From an uncultured Kiritimatiellota bacterium (GTDB lineage Bacteria > Verrucomicrobiota > Kiritimatiellia > RFP12 > DVOR01), in the NCBI GenBank assembly GCA_944389945.1, contig CALXOF010000006.1, positions 62,001 to 126,000 of the forward strand: a stretch of 64,000 nucleotides of DNA, in the 5' to 3' direction. The notes beneath the pieces were generated by a model. That model was not told where the DNA came from, made no database searches, and saw only the letters and a list, made by a program, of their open reading frames with translations. The position numbers and the translations under genes are program-made. Of this stretch, positions 35,552 to 44,498 are shown piece by piece. How positions within the stretch are numbered: the first letter of the stretch is position 1; every line of letters starts with the position of its first letter.

Positions 35552-36505
35552 TCAATTCAGGCCCAGATTACGGAGCAGGCCCTGGGCCTCTTTTTGACCT
35601 TGCTCGGCGGCCTTTCGGGTCCACATGAGGCCTTCTTGAACGTTTTGGGGGACTATCTCGCCATTGAGGAGGATGACACCATAGAGGGCCTGCGCCTTGG
35701 GGTTACCTTGCTCGGCGGCCCGGCTCAGCCAGCGCACGGCCTGAGCGGGATCCTTCTCGATGACACCGGCACCATCGAGAGCAAAAAGGCCAAGCGTTGT
35801 CTGAGCGAAGGCATCATCGGCATTGGCGGCGGCGCGGAGGAGACGCGCCCCCTCCATCGGCGCTTGATCGGTGCCAACGCCGGTGAGATAGGCGTAGCCC
35901 AGCATGCCCTGGGCCCTGACATTGCCCTGGCCGGCCATCTCCTTAAGCTTGCCGAAAAGGTCGAAGTAGGTGAATCCGGGGTGGAGGCCGAATGCATGTT
36001 GCGAAATGACAGCGGCGGCAATCTCGACGGTGGTATCCCCATTGGCGGCGGCGATGGTGGGGTCTGCGCCGAAGGCTATCATCCAGCTACGGTTTTGAGC
36101 GGTATATTCGCGGCAGGTGGTAATCAGGAGCGGCTCACCCTTGTCTGGGAAGAGGTTGACGTCGCCACCGTGCTCGCGGAGCTGCTCGGCGATGGCCTGG
36201 GCTTCCTCCAAGTTCTTGCCATCTTCGTCAACCGGGATTTCCCCGCTGGCATAGGCCAAAAAGTTCAGATGCGCGATGTAAGTGGGGGTGACGCTCTTAT
36301 TGCTAGGATCTCCCTCGTTACTGGCACGCAGGTTCGGGTCGGCGCCATATTCCAGCAGTTGCTTGGTCATCGCCAGGTGGTCAAAGTCGCCGCCGCGGGC
36401 AACGGCATGATGAAGGGCGGAATACCCGGAGCGAGGGCTGTAGACATTGAAGTCGTAGTCCCGCTCCTTCAGCAATTCAAGGCCCTCGGGGAAGTTGGCA
36501 AGCAC
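35552..36505 (-). CDS. ankyrin + Sel1-repeat protein, 3' part of a split gene
   Basis: 317 residues if begun at GTG 36505, which has no ribosome site or signal peptide. Starts mid-domain with LANFPEGLELLKERDYDFNV, the same block as VNFPECFSILKEYGYDFN in the upstream ORF, then ankyrin repeats (YSALHHAVARGGDFDHLAM, KQLLEYGADPNL) and Sel1 repeats (AQGMLGYAYLTGVGTDQAP, PAQAVRWLSRAAEQGNPKAQ, EGLMWTRKAAEQGQKEAQGL). Adding one base in the C6 run at 36527-36532 joins it to 36469-37353 as one protein of about 600 residues. So it is probably the C-terminal half of one gene, split by a real frameshift, a programmed or phase-variable slip, or a sequencing error. Confidence 0.7.
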   Translation of the reverse strand: MLANFPEGLELLKERDYDFNVYSPRSGYSALHHAVARGGDFDHLAMTKQLLEYGADPNLRASNEGDPSNKSVTPTYIAHLNFLAYASGEIPVDEDGKNLEEAQAIAEQLREHGGDVNLFPDKGEPLLITTCREYTAQNRSWMIAFGADPTIAAANGDTTVEIAAAVISQHAFGLHPGFTYFDLFGKLKEMAGQGNVRAQGMLGYAYLTGVGTDQAPMEGARLLRAAANADDAFAQTTLGLFALDGAGVIEKDPAQAVRWLSRAAEQGNPKAQALYGVILLNGEIVPQNVQEGLMWTRKAAEQGQKEAQGLLRNLGLN

Positions 36506-37353
36506 GCAGAGCGCGGCGAGGGAGTGCCCCCCAGAACAATCTCCGAGAGGTTCCGCTTAGATTTAAGGGCATTCAAATGGAAGAGCACCTCCATCTCACT
36601 GCGGGAAAGGATGGCGTGATAGAGACTATTGAGCGACAGCGACACGGAAATCTCATCGGCGACCTTCCGCGAGTCCACGACAGAGACCTTCAGAGCCTCC
36701 GCCAAGCCCTTGGGTGCGGGGCGATAATTCTCGGCCGCCGCGCGCAGATAGCGGAGCAACGCCTCCGCCTCCGCGATATCCTGGTCCGGATCGCGCCCCC
36801 TAAGGAGCGCCGGCGTGCGTCCGCGCGCCACACGCAGCGCCGTCTCAGCGCACAGCGTGGGCGTGTAATGACCGGCGCCAAGCAACTGATCCATCGTTTC
36901 ATCACGCCCGGGCAACGAGGGGTCGGCACCGCACTGAATCAAAGCCCTGGCCATGGCAACCCGGTCATAACTCGGCGCGGGATTGGTGGCCACGAAATGA
37001 AGGACGCTCATCCCGTCTGCGCCAAGCCTATTGAAATCGTAGCCATACTCCTTGAGGATAGAGAAGCACTCAGGGAAGTTGACCATCACACCCAGGGAGG
37101 CAAATCCCGCGCCCTCATCCTCAACATCCGCGATAGAGACATCCTTCGGAATGGCCTCCAAAGCGGCACGCAAAGCCTCTGCGTCTTTTTGGCCGATAGC
37201 CTTGGTGATGGGGTCGCGGAGCGCCTTGGCTTGCTCGGCGGAAATCGTCGGGGCCGCCTGGGCGGCGGGCTCCGGGGCAGGCTGGGCCTCTTGGGCAAGG
37301 CCGGGGGCGGCGGCAAACAAAACTGCCGCAAGAATGGGGAGTGCGCGCTTCAT
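36469..37353 (-). CDS. ankyrin-like exported protein, 5' part of a split gene
   Basis: 294 residues from ATG at 37353 (GGAGACC upstream). Signal peptide MKRALPILAAVLFAAAPGLA, cleaved type I rather than lipidated. Then AEQAKALRDPITKAIGQKDA, VNFPECFSILKEYGYDFN, MSVLHFVATNPAPSYDRVAM, ARALIQCGADPSLPG. After NLSEIVLGG the reading breaks into an unrelated 17-residue tail; in the next frame the sequence continues GHSLAALCVLANFPEG into the following ORF. The break falls at the C6/G6 run 36527-36532. First gene of the ankyrin cluster, next to the CRISPR locus but divergent from it. Confidence 0.75.
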   Translation of the reverse strand: MKRALPILAAVLFAAAPGLAQEAQPAPEPAAQAAPTISAEQAKALRDPITKAIGQKDAEALRAALEAIPKDVSIADVEDEGAGFASLGVMVNFPECFSILKEYGYDFNRLGADGMSVLHFVATNPAPSYDRVAMARALIQCGADPSLPGRDETMDQLLGAGHYTPTLCAETALRVARGRTPALLRGRDPDQDIAEAEALLRYLRAAAENYRPAPKGLAEALKVSVVDSRKVADEISVSLSLNSLYHAILSRSEMEVLFHLNALKSKRNLSEIVLGGTPSPRSACLPTSPRALNC

Positions 37354-37575
37354 CGTGTCAGGTCTCCTTGAGTAAACAGAACAACACCATTGTTCCATAT
37401 ACCCAATAAGGGCGCCAGTGCACCCCCGAGAACGGAAAACGGAAACGCGAACGGAACGCGCGCCAAGCGCAACGGATGGCCCCTTTGCGCAGAGCGGCGA
37501 TAGCCGCCGCCCCAGTACTCCCATAACGCCCTTCATGTCCTACGCGGCGCTTGAGCATGCCTCCGAGAAAAGCGC
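37354..37575. repeat. gap between ankyrin cluster and cas3, partial mosaic
   Basis: Contains GAGAACGGAAAACGGAAACG units and a CGCGCGCCAAGCGCAACGG hairpin variant (about 37429-37475). No gene supported. cas promoter and operator follow. Confidence 0.6.
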
Positions 37576-37604
37576 TTGCATAACGGGAGCGGGGTTGCTA
37601 AGAT
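37576..37604 (+). promoter_or_regulatory. promoter of the cas operon
   Basis: TTGCAT (37576-37581), 17-base spacer ending in TGC, -10 TAAGAT (37599-37604). Predicted +1 near 37611, 49 bases before cas3. Confidence 0.65.
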
Positions 37605-37613
37605 GTGAGCGTA

Positions 37614-37631
37614 TTGAGCGCTCCCGCTCAA
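37614..37631 (+). promoter_or_regulatory. candidate operator at the cas transcription start
   Basis: Perfect 7-bp inverted repeat TTGAGCG-CTCC-CGCTCAA placed just after the predicted start site. A dimeric repressor or an RNA hairpin in the 5' UTR could act here; no regulator gene is adjacent. Confidence 0.55.
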
Positions 37632-37659
37632 CCTTGTAGGACGTCCTTTCTTGATACTT

Positions 37660-40344
37660 ATGTCGCACACTGTTTTGTTTCGTCTGTTGGCCGGTAAATC
37701 CGGAGAGGGTTCGGAGTCGCTTTGGCTGCCGCTGTGGGTGCACGCGCGCGACACGGCGGAGATGATGAAACGCCTGGTGAACGAGCGACTCTCGGAAGCC
37801 GCACGGAACGCCATCGGATTGGATACGGATGCGCTTCGCCGCGTGGCAAAGTTTCTCGGCGCGGTGCACGACATCGGCAAGGCGACCGCCCTTTTCCAAT
37901 CCAACGTCACCCGCCAGCTTCCCGATGCGCAAGACCGTTTGCGTGCCGCCGGGGTGGCGTGGGGCCGTTTTCCTAATCCAGGCAAGTCGCACCATGCGTT
38001 GGCGGGCGAGGCCATCGCGTTGGCGTTTGGGTGTCCGCAGGGCTTGGCCTCCATCATCGGTGCGCACCACGGTCGGCCGCAGGCGCGCAACGAGGTCCTC
38101 GAACAACTGTCCGGTTGGACGAGCAATTATTGGACGCCGGGGCAGGAGGGTCTTTGGCGCGAGGCCTGGCAGGATTTCTGGCAATGGGCCTTGGAGACTG
38201 CGGGCTATGTCTCGGCGGAGGAATTGCCGGAGTTGGAGGTTCCCGCGGAGTTGCTCCTGACGGGCCTTCTGACGATGGCCGACTGGATTGCCAGCAACAC
38301 GCGCTACTTTCCGCTTCTGCCCGTGGAAGAGTCGGGCGATGAGACGCTTTGGCCGAAGCGTATCGAGAACGCGTGGGAAAATATGCGGTTTCCGTGGCCC
38401 TGGGAGAGTCTCTGCCAGACGATGGACACGGCGCTCTTTGCGGAGCGCTTCGGTTTCCCGCCCAACGCGCTTCAGACGGCGGTGATGGAGGTCGTCAATG
38501 GCGCAGAGGCGCCGGGCTTGCTGATTATCGAGGCGCAGATGGGCGTGGGTAAGACCGAGGCCGCGCTCGTTGCCGCGGAGGTCTTCGCCGCGCGCTTTCA
38601 GTGCGGAGGCCTCTTCTTCGGTCTGCCCACGCAGGCCACCGCCAACGGCATCTTTAAGCGATTGGAAGATTGGGCCGAAACCCAGGCCCAAGACAGCCGA
38701 CTCTCCATCCGTCTGGCGCACGCGGCGGCGGAGATGAACGAGGATTATCGGGCGCTCTTGGAAGGGACGACCCGGACGGCGGAGGACGACCCCGAGGCCA
38801 GTCTGGAGGCGCACCCGTGGTTCCAAGGCCGCAAGGTCGCGCTCTTGGCCGACTTCGTCATCGGCACGGTCGACCAGCTCCTCATGGCGGCCCTCAAACA
38901 GAAACACGTGATGTTGCGTCAGCTTGGCCTCGCCGGCAAGATTGTGGTGGTGGACGAGTGCCACGCCTACGATGCCTACATGAGCCGCTACCTCGACCGC
39001 GCGTTGGAATGGCTGGGCCGGTGGCGCGTGCCGGTCATCCTGCTGTCGGCCACGCTCCCCGCCGGTAAGCGGGCGGAATTGGCCCAGGCCTATCTGGGCG
39101 GAACCGCGCAGCCGGGCGACTGGCAGACCTGCCGCGCCTATCCCCTGCTCACCTGGGCCTCACAGGGCGAGGTTCGCCAAACCGTTGTGTCCGAGACCGC
39201 TGCCCCGCGTTTCGTGCGGGTGGAATGGGGCGTGGCGGCCGACCTGCCCACGTGCCTCCAAACGGCGTTGCGCGAGGGCGGATGCGCCGGAGTCATCGTC
39301 AATACCGTCCATTGCGCCCAAGACTTGGCCGAGGCCCTACGCGTTGCCCTGCCGGATTGCGAGGTGATCCTCTTCCATTCGCAGTTTATCCAAGCCGACC
39401 GTGCGGAGTTGGAGCGGAAGCTCGTGGCGCGGGTGGGCAAGGCCTCCACGCCAGAAGACCGCGACCGCCTGGTCGTCGTCGGCACGCAGGTGATGGAGCA
39501 GTCGCTGGACATCGACTTCGACTTCCTGGTCACGGAGCTCTGTCCGATGGACCTTCTCCTGCAACGCGTCGGGCGCCTGCACCGCCATCCCCGCGAACGT
39601 CCCGAGCCGTTGCGCGAGGCCATGTGCCTGGTGCTCGACACCGGAGAGGAGGCCTTTGACCCCGGCAGCGTCGCCGTCTACGGCGAATGGCTCCTCTGGC
39701 GCACCCGTCGCCTCTTGCCCGATGCCATCACCCTCCCCGCCGACCTCCCCCGCCTCGTCCACGACACCTACGGTTGGAGACAGAACGACCCCTTGGCCGC
39801 GGAGCGGAACGAAGCCGCTTACGACGTCTACCGCAACCGTCAGGCCAATCAACGGGAGGGCGCAGGCAACTTTGTCATTCAAGGTCCCGATGATACGCTT
39901 GACGACACGCTCGACGGCTTTTTGGCGGATGCGCTGGTGCGTACGGACACCGCTGCCCGGGCCGCTGTGCGTGACAGTGATCCCTCCATCGATGTGTTGG
40001 TGATGGTGCGCCAGAGCGATGGCTCCCTCCACTTCCTGCCGTGGCAGGAGGGCGGACGGGCCGTGCCTACGGACGTGCCGCCCTCCCGCGAGGAATGCCG
40101 CGCCATCCTGCGCCAGGCGCTCCGCCTCCCGGCATCCTTCTCCAAGCGGTGGGCGATCGATGCCGTGATCGCGGAGCTGGAGGAACGGAATAAGGCCTTG
40201 AAAACCTGGCAGGAAGCACCCCTGTTAAAGGGCGAGCTCATCTTGGCGTTCAATGATCGCTTGACAACCACCCTGTCGCGAGCTACACTCCATTACAGTC
40301 AAGCAACTGGGTTGCAGTATCGCAAAGAGGAGTCTGATGAATAA
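37660..40344 (+). CDS. cas3: Cas3 nuclease-helicase, type I-E
   Basis: 894 residues. Recruited by Cascade after R-loop formation; unwinds and degrades target DNA. N-terminal HD nuclease: WVHARDTAEMMKRL, AVHDIGKATALFQ (H70, D71), FPNPGKSHHALAGEAIAL, IIGAHHGRPQ. SF2 helicase: QMGVGKTEAAL with K298, DECH box in VVVDECHAYDAYM (about 432-435), LLSATLPAGKRAEL (motif III), VVVGTQVMEQSLDIDFDFLV and LLQRVGRLHRHPR (motifs V-VI). Length and order are those of canonical I-E Cas3. ATG at 37660 preferred over an upstream TTG. Overlaps cas8e by 8 bases. Confidence 0.97.
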   Translation: MSHTVLFRLLAGKSGEGSESLWLPLWVHARDTAEMMKRLVNERLSEAARNAIGLDTDALRRVAKFLGAVHDIGKATALFQSNVTRQLPDAQDRLRAAGVAWGRFPNPGKSHHALAGEAIALAFGCPQGLASIIGAHHGRPQARNEVLEQLSGWTSNYWTPGQEGLWREAWQDFWQWALETAGYVSAEELPELEVPAELLLTGLLTMADWIASNTRYFPLLPVEESGDETLWPKRIENAWENMRFPWPWESLCQTMDTALFAERFGFPPNALQTAVMEVVNGAEAPGLLIIEAQMGVGKTEAALVAAEVFAARFQCGGLFFGLPTQATANGIFKRLEDWAETQAQDSRLSIRLAHAAAEMNEDYRALLEGTTRTAEDDPEASLEAHPWFQGRKVALLADFVIGTVDQLLMAALKQKHVMLRQLGLAGKIVVVDECHAYDAYMSRYLDRALEWLGRWRVPVILLSATLPAGKRAELAQAYLGGTAQPGDWQTCRAYPLLTWASQGEVRQTVVSETAAPRFVRVEWGVAADLPTCLQTALREGGCAGVIVNTVHCAQDLAEALRVALPDCEVILFHSQFIQADRAELERKLVARVGKASTPEDRDRLVVVGTQVMEQSLDIDFDFLVTELCPMDLLLQRVGRLHRHPRERPEPLREAMCLVLDTGEEAFDPGSVAVYGEWLLWRTRRLLPDAITLPADLPRLVHDTYGWRQNDPLAAERNEAAYDVYRNRQANQREGAGNFVIQGPDDTLDDTLDGFLADALVRTDTAARAAVRDSDPSIDVLVMVRQSDGSLHFLPWQEGGRAVPTDVPPSREECRAILRQALRLPASFSKRWAIDAVIAELEERNKALKTWQEAPLLKGELILAFNDRLTTTLSRATLHYSQATGLQYRKEESDE

Positions 40345-42115
40345 TCAGGAATTCAACCTGTTGGAAGAGCCGTGGGTGCGCGTCATGCGGCTCGATTGCA
40401 CGGTGGAAGAGGTCTCGCTCGTCGAGGCCCTCTTGAACGCGCATCACTACGTCAACCTCGCCGGCGAGATGCCCACGCAGGATGCCGCCGTGCTCCGCGT
40501 CCTTTTGGCCCTCCTCTTCGCCGTCTTCGCCCGTGTGGACGCCGAGGGGCGAGAGGCTCCCCTCGCCAAGCCCAAGGATGCCATCGCCCGTTGGCGTGCA
40601 CTCTGGGAGTTGGGCCACTTCCCCGAGAAACCACTCCGCGATTACTTCGCCCGCTGGCACGACCGTTTCTGGCTCTTCGACCCCGATCACCCCTTCTTCC
40701 AAGTCCCCGACAAGGCCTGGAAACGCGTGAAGAAGACGAAGGAAGACAAAAAGAAAGGGACGTCCACGACAACCATCGAGGAGGCCGGCACGTCCGGCGA
40801 CACCGCGAAGCTGAACGGCGAACTTCTGGAGAGCAACAACAAGTTGCGCCTCTTCAAGACTGTTGGTGGCGCTGAGGGCTTGACCTATGCCCAGACGACA
40901 CGCTGGCTGATCTCCCTCATGGCCTACGATGACACCGCGGCCAAGCCGAGCAACGACAGACCAAAAGGCGCAAAAGAGAAATATCCCACGCCAGGTGCCG
41001 GTTGGCTGGGGCGTCTGGGCTACATTCAGGCGCAGGGCAAGACCCTCTTTGAGACCCTGATGCTGAACCTGACGTTGCTGAAGGATGGCCAATCCGCCTG
41101 GAAATGGGCCCCGGACGCATCCGATGATGAGGATAAGCCGTGGTGCTATCTCCCCGCCTGGGAGCTGGACGAACCGCGCGACGGCGAGCGTTCTCCGCTC
41201 TTCCTGCCCAACCACCGGGATGGGGAAGTCATCGAGGGAGACCCGGAACACGACAAAGAGGCGTTGAAGCGGCAAGACCGAAAGCCGTACAACCCGATGG
41301 CCTTGTTCACAATCCAATCGCGGCGCATCCGCCTCTCGCGCCAAGCCGGCAAAGTGAAGGGCTACCTGCTGCTTGGCGGCGACTTCTTCGACAAGGAAAA
41401 CGCGTTCGTGGAGCAGATGACGCTGTGGCGCAACATGAACGCAGGGAAAAAGAACCTGCCGCCCAGCTTCGTGCCAAGCATGCACGATGCCTCTAAACAG
41501 TTTTGGCGGGAGTTCCCCACGGCCTTCGTCCCGCCCAGCACAGAGGGGGCGCACCAGCCCGGCGTGGTGGCGTGGATCACGACGTTGCACAATCAAGCGC
41601 TTTTGGATAAGCAGGCGCTCATGCATTTCTCCGTCTGTGCGCTGGGCTACGACGACAAGTTCTTCTGCGTGAAAGACACCTTCAACGATGGCCTGGCCTT
41701 TCACGCCGCCCTGCTGGACGAGGCCGACGAGCGTGTCCGCAAAAGTGTCATCGCGGAGATCGATCTCTGCGAACAGGCCGCCAAGGCGGTGGGCGGGTTG
41801 GCGCGCAACCTCGCCGCGGCAGCCGGCGGCGAAGCGGACGGCGCGGCCGAACGCGACCGCTTTTACTTTCAGGTGGACCGGCCCTTCCGGCAGTGGCTGG
41901 AGGCGCTCGACCCCACGGGCGATGTCGACAAGGCCATCGACGCTTGGCGCGAGACCGCGCAGGGCCTTGCCCTAAAGTTGGGCGATGAGCTCGCGCGGGC
42001 GGCCGGCCCGGCGGCCTTCGTTGGGCGTGAGATCAAAGGGAAGCATCTCTCCACGCCCGAGGCCGTGCGCCTGTTCAAGGGCACAATCCGAAAGATTTAC
42101 ACGAAAGGAGCATGA
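40337..42115 (+). CDS. cas8e: Cas8e (CasA/Cse1), Cascade large subunit
   Basis: 592 residues. Recognises the PAM and recruits Cas3. Family N-terminus FNLLEEPWVRVMRLDCTVEE, then HHYVNLAGEMPTQDAAVLRV, FWLFDPDHPFFQVPDK, and YAQTTRWLISLMAYDDTAAK. The C-terminal helical bundle includes ERDRFYFQVDRPFRQWLEAL. Slightly longer than E. coli CasA (502). AAAGAGG ribosome site within the cas3 end; stop overlaps the next start region. Confidence 0.95.
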   Translation: MNNQEFNLLEEPWVRVMRLDCTVEEVSLVEALLNAHHYVNLAGEMPTQDAAVLRVLLALLFAVFARVDAEGREAPLAKPKDAIARWRALWELGHFPEKPLRDYFARWHDRFWLFDPDHPFFQVPDKAWKRVKKTKEDKKKGTSTTTIEEAGTSGDTAKLNGELLESNNKLRLFKTVGGAEGLTYAQTTRWLISLMAYDDTAAKPSNDRPKGAKEKYPTPGAGWLGRLGYIQAQGKTLFETLMLNLTLLKDGQSAWKWAPDASDDEDKPWCYLPAWELDEPRDGERSPLFLPNHRDGEVIEGDPEHDKEALKRQDRKPYNPMALFTIQSRRIRLSRQAGKVKGYLLLGGDFFDKENAFVEQMTLWRNMNAGKKNLPPSFVPSMHDASKQFWREFPTAFVPPSTEGAHQPGVVAWITTLHNQALLDKQALMHFSVCALGYDDKFFCVKDTFNDGLAFHAALLDEADERVRKSVIAEIDLCEQAAKAVGGLARNLAAAAGGEADGAAERDRFYFQVDRPFRQWLEALDPTGDVDKAIDAWRETAQGLALKLGDELARAAGPAAFVGREIKGKHLSTPEAVRLFKGTIRKIYTKGA

Positions 42116-42711
42116 TGGCAACCATGATTGAGTTGTTGCGCGGCTTTGTCGCCGGGCGCCTGCGGGCGTTGGCGGCACTGCCCGAGCACCCGCGGAAGGC
42201 CGCCTTGGCCAACCTGCGGCGGGGCGTGGACTGTGCGCCGGGAGACCTCCCGGAGCTGTGGGGCGCCTTCTTGGAGGACCTTCCGCCTGAGCTGGAGAGC
42301 AAAGACGGTCGGCCGACCCAGGCCGAGTGGGCCGCCTATTTGGCGCTGACCCTCTACGCCCTCCACCAACAGGGGCACGACCTGCCGCATGAGAACATGA
42401 ACCGCCCCGGCGAAGGCTTGGGCAAGGCCGTGCGTTATCTGGCAGACGCCCAAGGCAAGAAGCCCAACGAGGCGCCCGTCTCGCGCCGTTTCAACGCGTT
42501 GGCCACGGCCGAAGCCATGCCCGAGCGCGTCCACCATTTGCGCGGCATCGTTCAGCTCCTGCGGGCCGAGGGCGTGCCGCTTGACTATGTGCGCCTGGCC
42601 GAGGACCTCTATTGGCTGCAGGTCCCTGCCATCGCGCCCAGGATCCGCCTCAAGTGGGGGCAGGATTACTACCATTCACCGAAAGAAGAGAACCCTGAAG
42701 AGGAAAACTGA
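42115..42711 (+). CDS. cse2: Cse2 (CasB, Cas11e), Cascade small subunit
   Basis: 198 residues. Helical protein, two copies per Cascade, steadying the displaced strand. Features: LLRGFVAGRLRALAAL, ALANLRRGVDCAPGDLPELW, WAAYLALTLYALHQQGHDLP, VSRRFNALATAEAMPERVHH and VHHLRGIVQLLRAEGVPLDY, all typical of CasB. ATGs at 42112, 42115 and 42124 are in frame; AAAGGAG at 42104-42110 fits 42115 or 42124 better than 42112. Confidence 0.93.
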   Translation: MATMIELLRGFVAGRLRALAALPEHPRKAALANLRRGVDCAPGDLPELWGAFLEDLPPELESKDGRPTQAEWAAYLALTLYALHQQGHDLPHENMNRPGEGLGKAVRYLADAQGKKPNEAPVSRRFNALATAEAMPERVHHLRGIVQLLRAEGVPLDYVRLAEDLYWLQVPAIAPRIRLKWGQDYYHSPKEENPEEEN

Positions 42712-42712
42712 G

Positions 42713-43810
42713 ATGAGCCTTTACGTTGACATCCACGTCCTGCAGACCGTCCCGCCGAGCTGCGTCAACCGCGACGACACCGGCAGCCCCAAGACCGCCC
42801 GCTACGGCGGCGTCACCCGCGCCCGCGTCTCCTCGCAAGCGTGGAAGCGCGCCGTTCGCCTGATGTTCCAAGACCTTCTCTCCGCGGAGCAGGTCGGCGT
42901 CCGCACCAAGAAGATCGTCGGCATGGTGGCGAAGGAAATCGACCCCGCCGCCCTCAAGGGGACGCAGGGCGATCTCTTCGGGGCCGAACCCGGAGAACCC
43001 TCCCCCGAGGCGTTGGCGTTGGCCGAGAAGCTCCTGAAGGCCGCCGGCCTGAACATCAAGGATGCCGAGAAGGGCACCGACGCCCTCTTCCTCATGAGCC
43101 CCGGCCAGGCCAAGGCCTTGGCGCAGGTCGATGCCAATCTCAAGGAAAAAGACCTGAAGAAAGCCTGCCAGGAGGCGTTGATGGAGGCGCCTTCCGTGGA
43201 CATGGCGCTCTTCGGGCGCATGGTGGCCGACGACCCCTCGCTGAACTTCGATGCCGCCTGCCAGGTGGCCCACGCCATCTCCACCCACGCCGTGCAGAAC
43301 GAGTTTGACTACTTCACGGCGGTGGACGACTGCGCCCCCGAGGACAACGCCGGCGCAGGCCATCTGGGCACCGTGGAGTTCAACTCCGCCACGCTCTACC
43401 GCTACGCCACCATCAACGCGCAGGCGCTGGAGAAAAACCTCAAGGCCGACACGCCCCAGGCCGTCCGTGCCTTCGTCGAGGCCTTCGTCCGCTCCATGCC
43501 CACCGGCAAGCAGAACACCTTCGCCAACCGCACCATCCCCGACCTCGTCGTCGTCATGGTCCGCGAAGACCAGCCCGTGAACTTCTGCGGTGCCTTCGAG
43601 CGGCCCGTCGCCGCGAAGGAGGACGACGGCTACGGCTACGTCGAGGCCTCGAAAGAGGCATTCTGGCAGTACGCCGAAAAAGTGCACGACTACGTGGAGA
43701 TGCCTGTCGCGATGCTGACTGTCGGCAATGCCTCAACTGAAAACGGCACGCTTGCGCAGGTGCTCGACAAGCTGGAGGCGAAGGTGAAGGAACGGTTGGG
43801 GGCGAAGTGA
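42713..43810 (+). CDS. cas7e: Cas7e (CasC/Cse4), Cascade backbone
   Basis: 365 residues. Six copies form the crRNA-binding spine. RRM-like fold with YVDIHVLQTVPPSCVNRDDT, YGGVTRARVSSQAWKRAVR, NFDAACQVAHAISTHAVQNE, DYFTAVDDCAPEDNAGAGHL and SMPTGKQNTFANRTIPDLVV, all diagnostic of Cse4/CasC. Follows cse2 after 1 base, with GAAGAGG upstream. Confidence 0.96.
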   Translation: MSLYVDIHVLQTVPPSCVNRDDTGSPKTARYGGVTRARVSSQAWKRAVRLMFQDLLSAEQVGVRTKKIVGMVAKEIDPAALKGTQGDLFGAEPGEPSPEALALAEKLLKAAGLNIKDAEKGTDALFLMSPGQAKALAQVDANLKEKDLKKACQEALMEAPSVDMALFGRMVADDPSLNFDAACQVAHAISTHAVQNEFDYFTAVDDCAPEDNAGAGHLGTVEFNSATLYRYATINAQALEKNLKADTPQAVRAFVEAFVRSMPTGKQNTFANRTIPDLVVVMVREDQPVNFCGAFERPVAAKEDDGYGYVEASKEAFWQYAEKVHDYVEMPVAMLTVGNASTENGTLAQVLDKLEAKVKERLGAK

Positions 43811-44490
43811 TGGCAACCCTCCTCCTGCGTCTGGCCGCGCCGCTCCAAAGTTGGGGCGCGGACTCCAAGTTCGAGACGCGCAAGACCAACCGCGAGCCCA
43901 CCAAGAGCGGCGTCCTCGGCCTCGTGGCCGCCGCCTTGGGCCTCCGCCGCGACGACGAGGAGGGCCTTGCCCGCCTCGCCCGCCTCCGCTTCGGCGTGCG
44001 CGTCGACCGCGAGGGCGACCTGCTCGTGGACTTCCATATGGCGCGTCACCCAACCGTCAAAGCGAACGCTTGGGTCACCTATCGCCACTACCTCTGCGAT
44101 GCCGTCTTCCTCGCCGGGTTGGAGAGCGACGACCGTGCCTGGCTGGGCGAGATTGAGGCGGCGCTGCGCCGCCCTGTCTACCCGCCCTTCCTCGGTCGCC
44201 GTTCCTGCCCGCCCACCCTGCCGCTCTGCCTGGGCCTTCGCGAGGCGGGATTGGAGGCCGCGCTCCGTGCAGAGCCGCGCTTGGTCGCCCTCCGCCGCGG
44301 GGAAAGCGACACGTTCCGCCTGGTGATTGATGCCACGCCCGGCGAACCCGGCGTGCCCATGCGCGACCTGCCGCTCTCCTTCAGTCCGTTTCAGCGCCGG
44401 TTCGGTTTCCGCCCCGCTCGCGAGACTTTCGTGAAGGCGCCTAAGGATTCCGAGACTGAAACTGCGCATGATCCCTTTGTGGAACTGTGA
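43810..44490 (+). CDS. cas5e: Cas5e (CasD), crRNA 5' handle-binding subunit
   Basis: 226 residues. LLLRLAAPLQSWGADSKFET is the typical N-terminus (ferredoxin fold with LQSWG), then TNREPTKSGVLGLVAAALGL, and AWVTYRHYLCDAVFLAGLES. Caps the 5' end of the crRNA in Cascade. ATG at 43810 overlaps the cas7e stop. Confidence 0.95.
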   Translation: MATLLLRLAAPLQSWGADSKFETRKTNREPTKSGVLGLVAAALGLRRDDEEGLARLARLRFGVRVDREGDLLVDFHMARHPTVKANAWVTYRHYLCDAVFLAGLESDDRAWLGEIEAALRRPVYPPFLGRRSCPPTLPLCLGLREAGLEAALRAEPRLVALRRGESDTFRLVIDATPGEPGVPMRDLPLSFSPFQRRFGFRPARETFVKAPKDSETETAHDPFVEL

Positions 44491-44498
44491 GGTGCCCC

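Noticed and set aside
37651..37659. TTG start for cas3 three codons upstream
   Set aside because: The ATG at 37660 fits family N-termini; neither has a strong ribosome site, so ATG is preferred.
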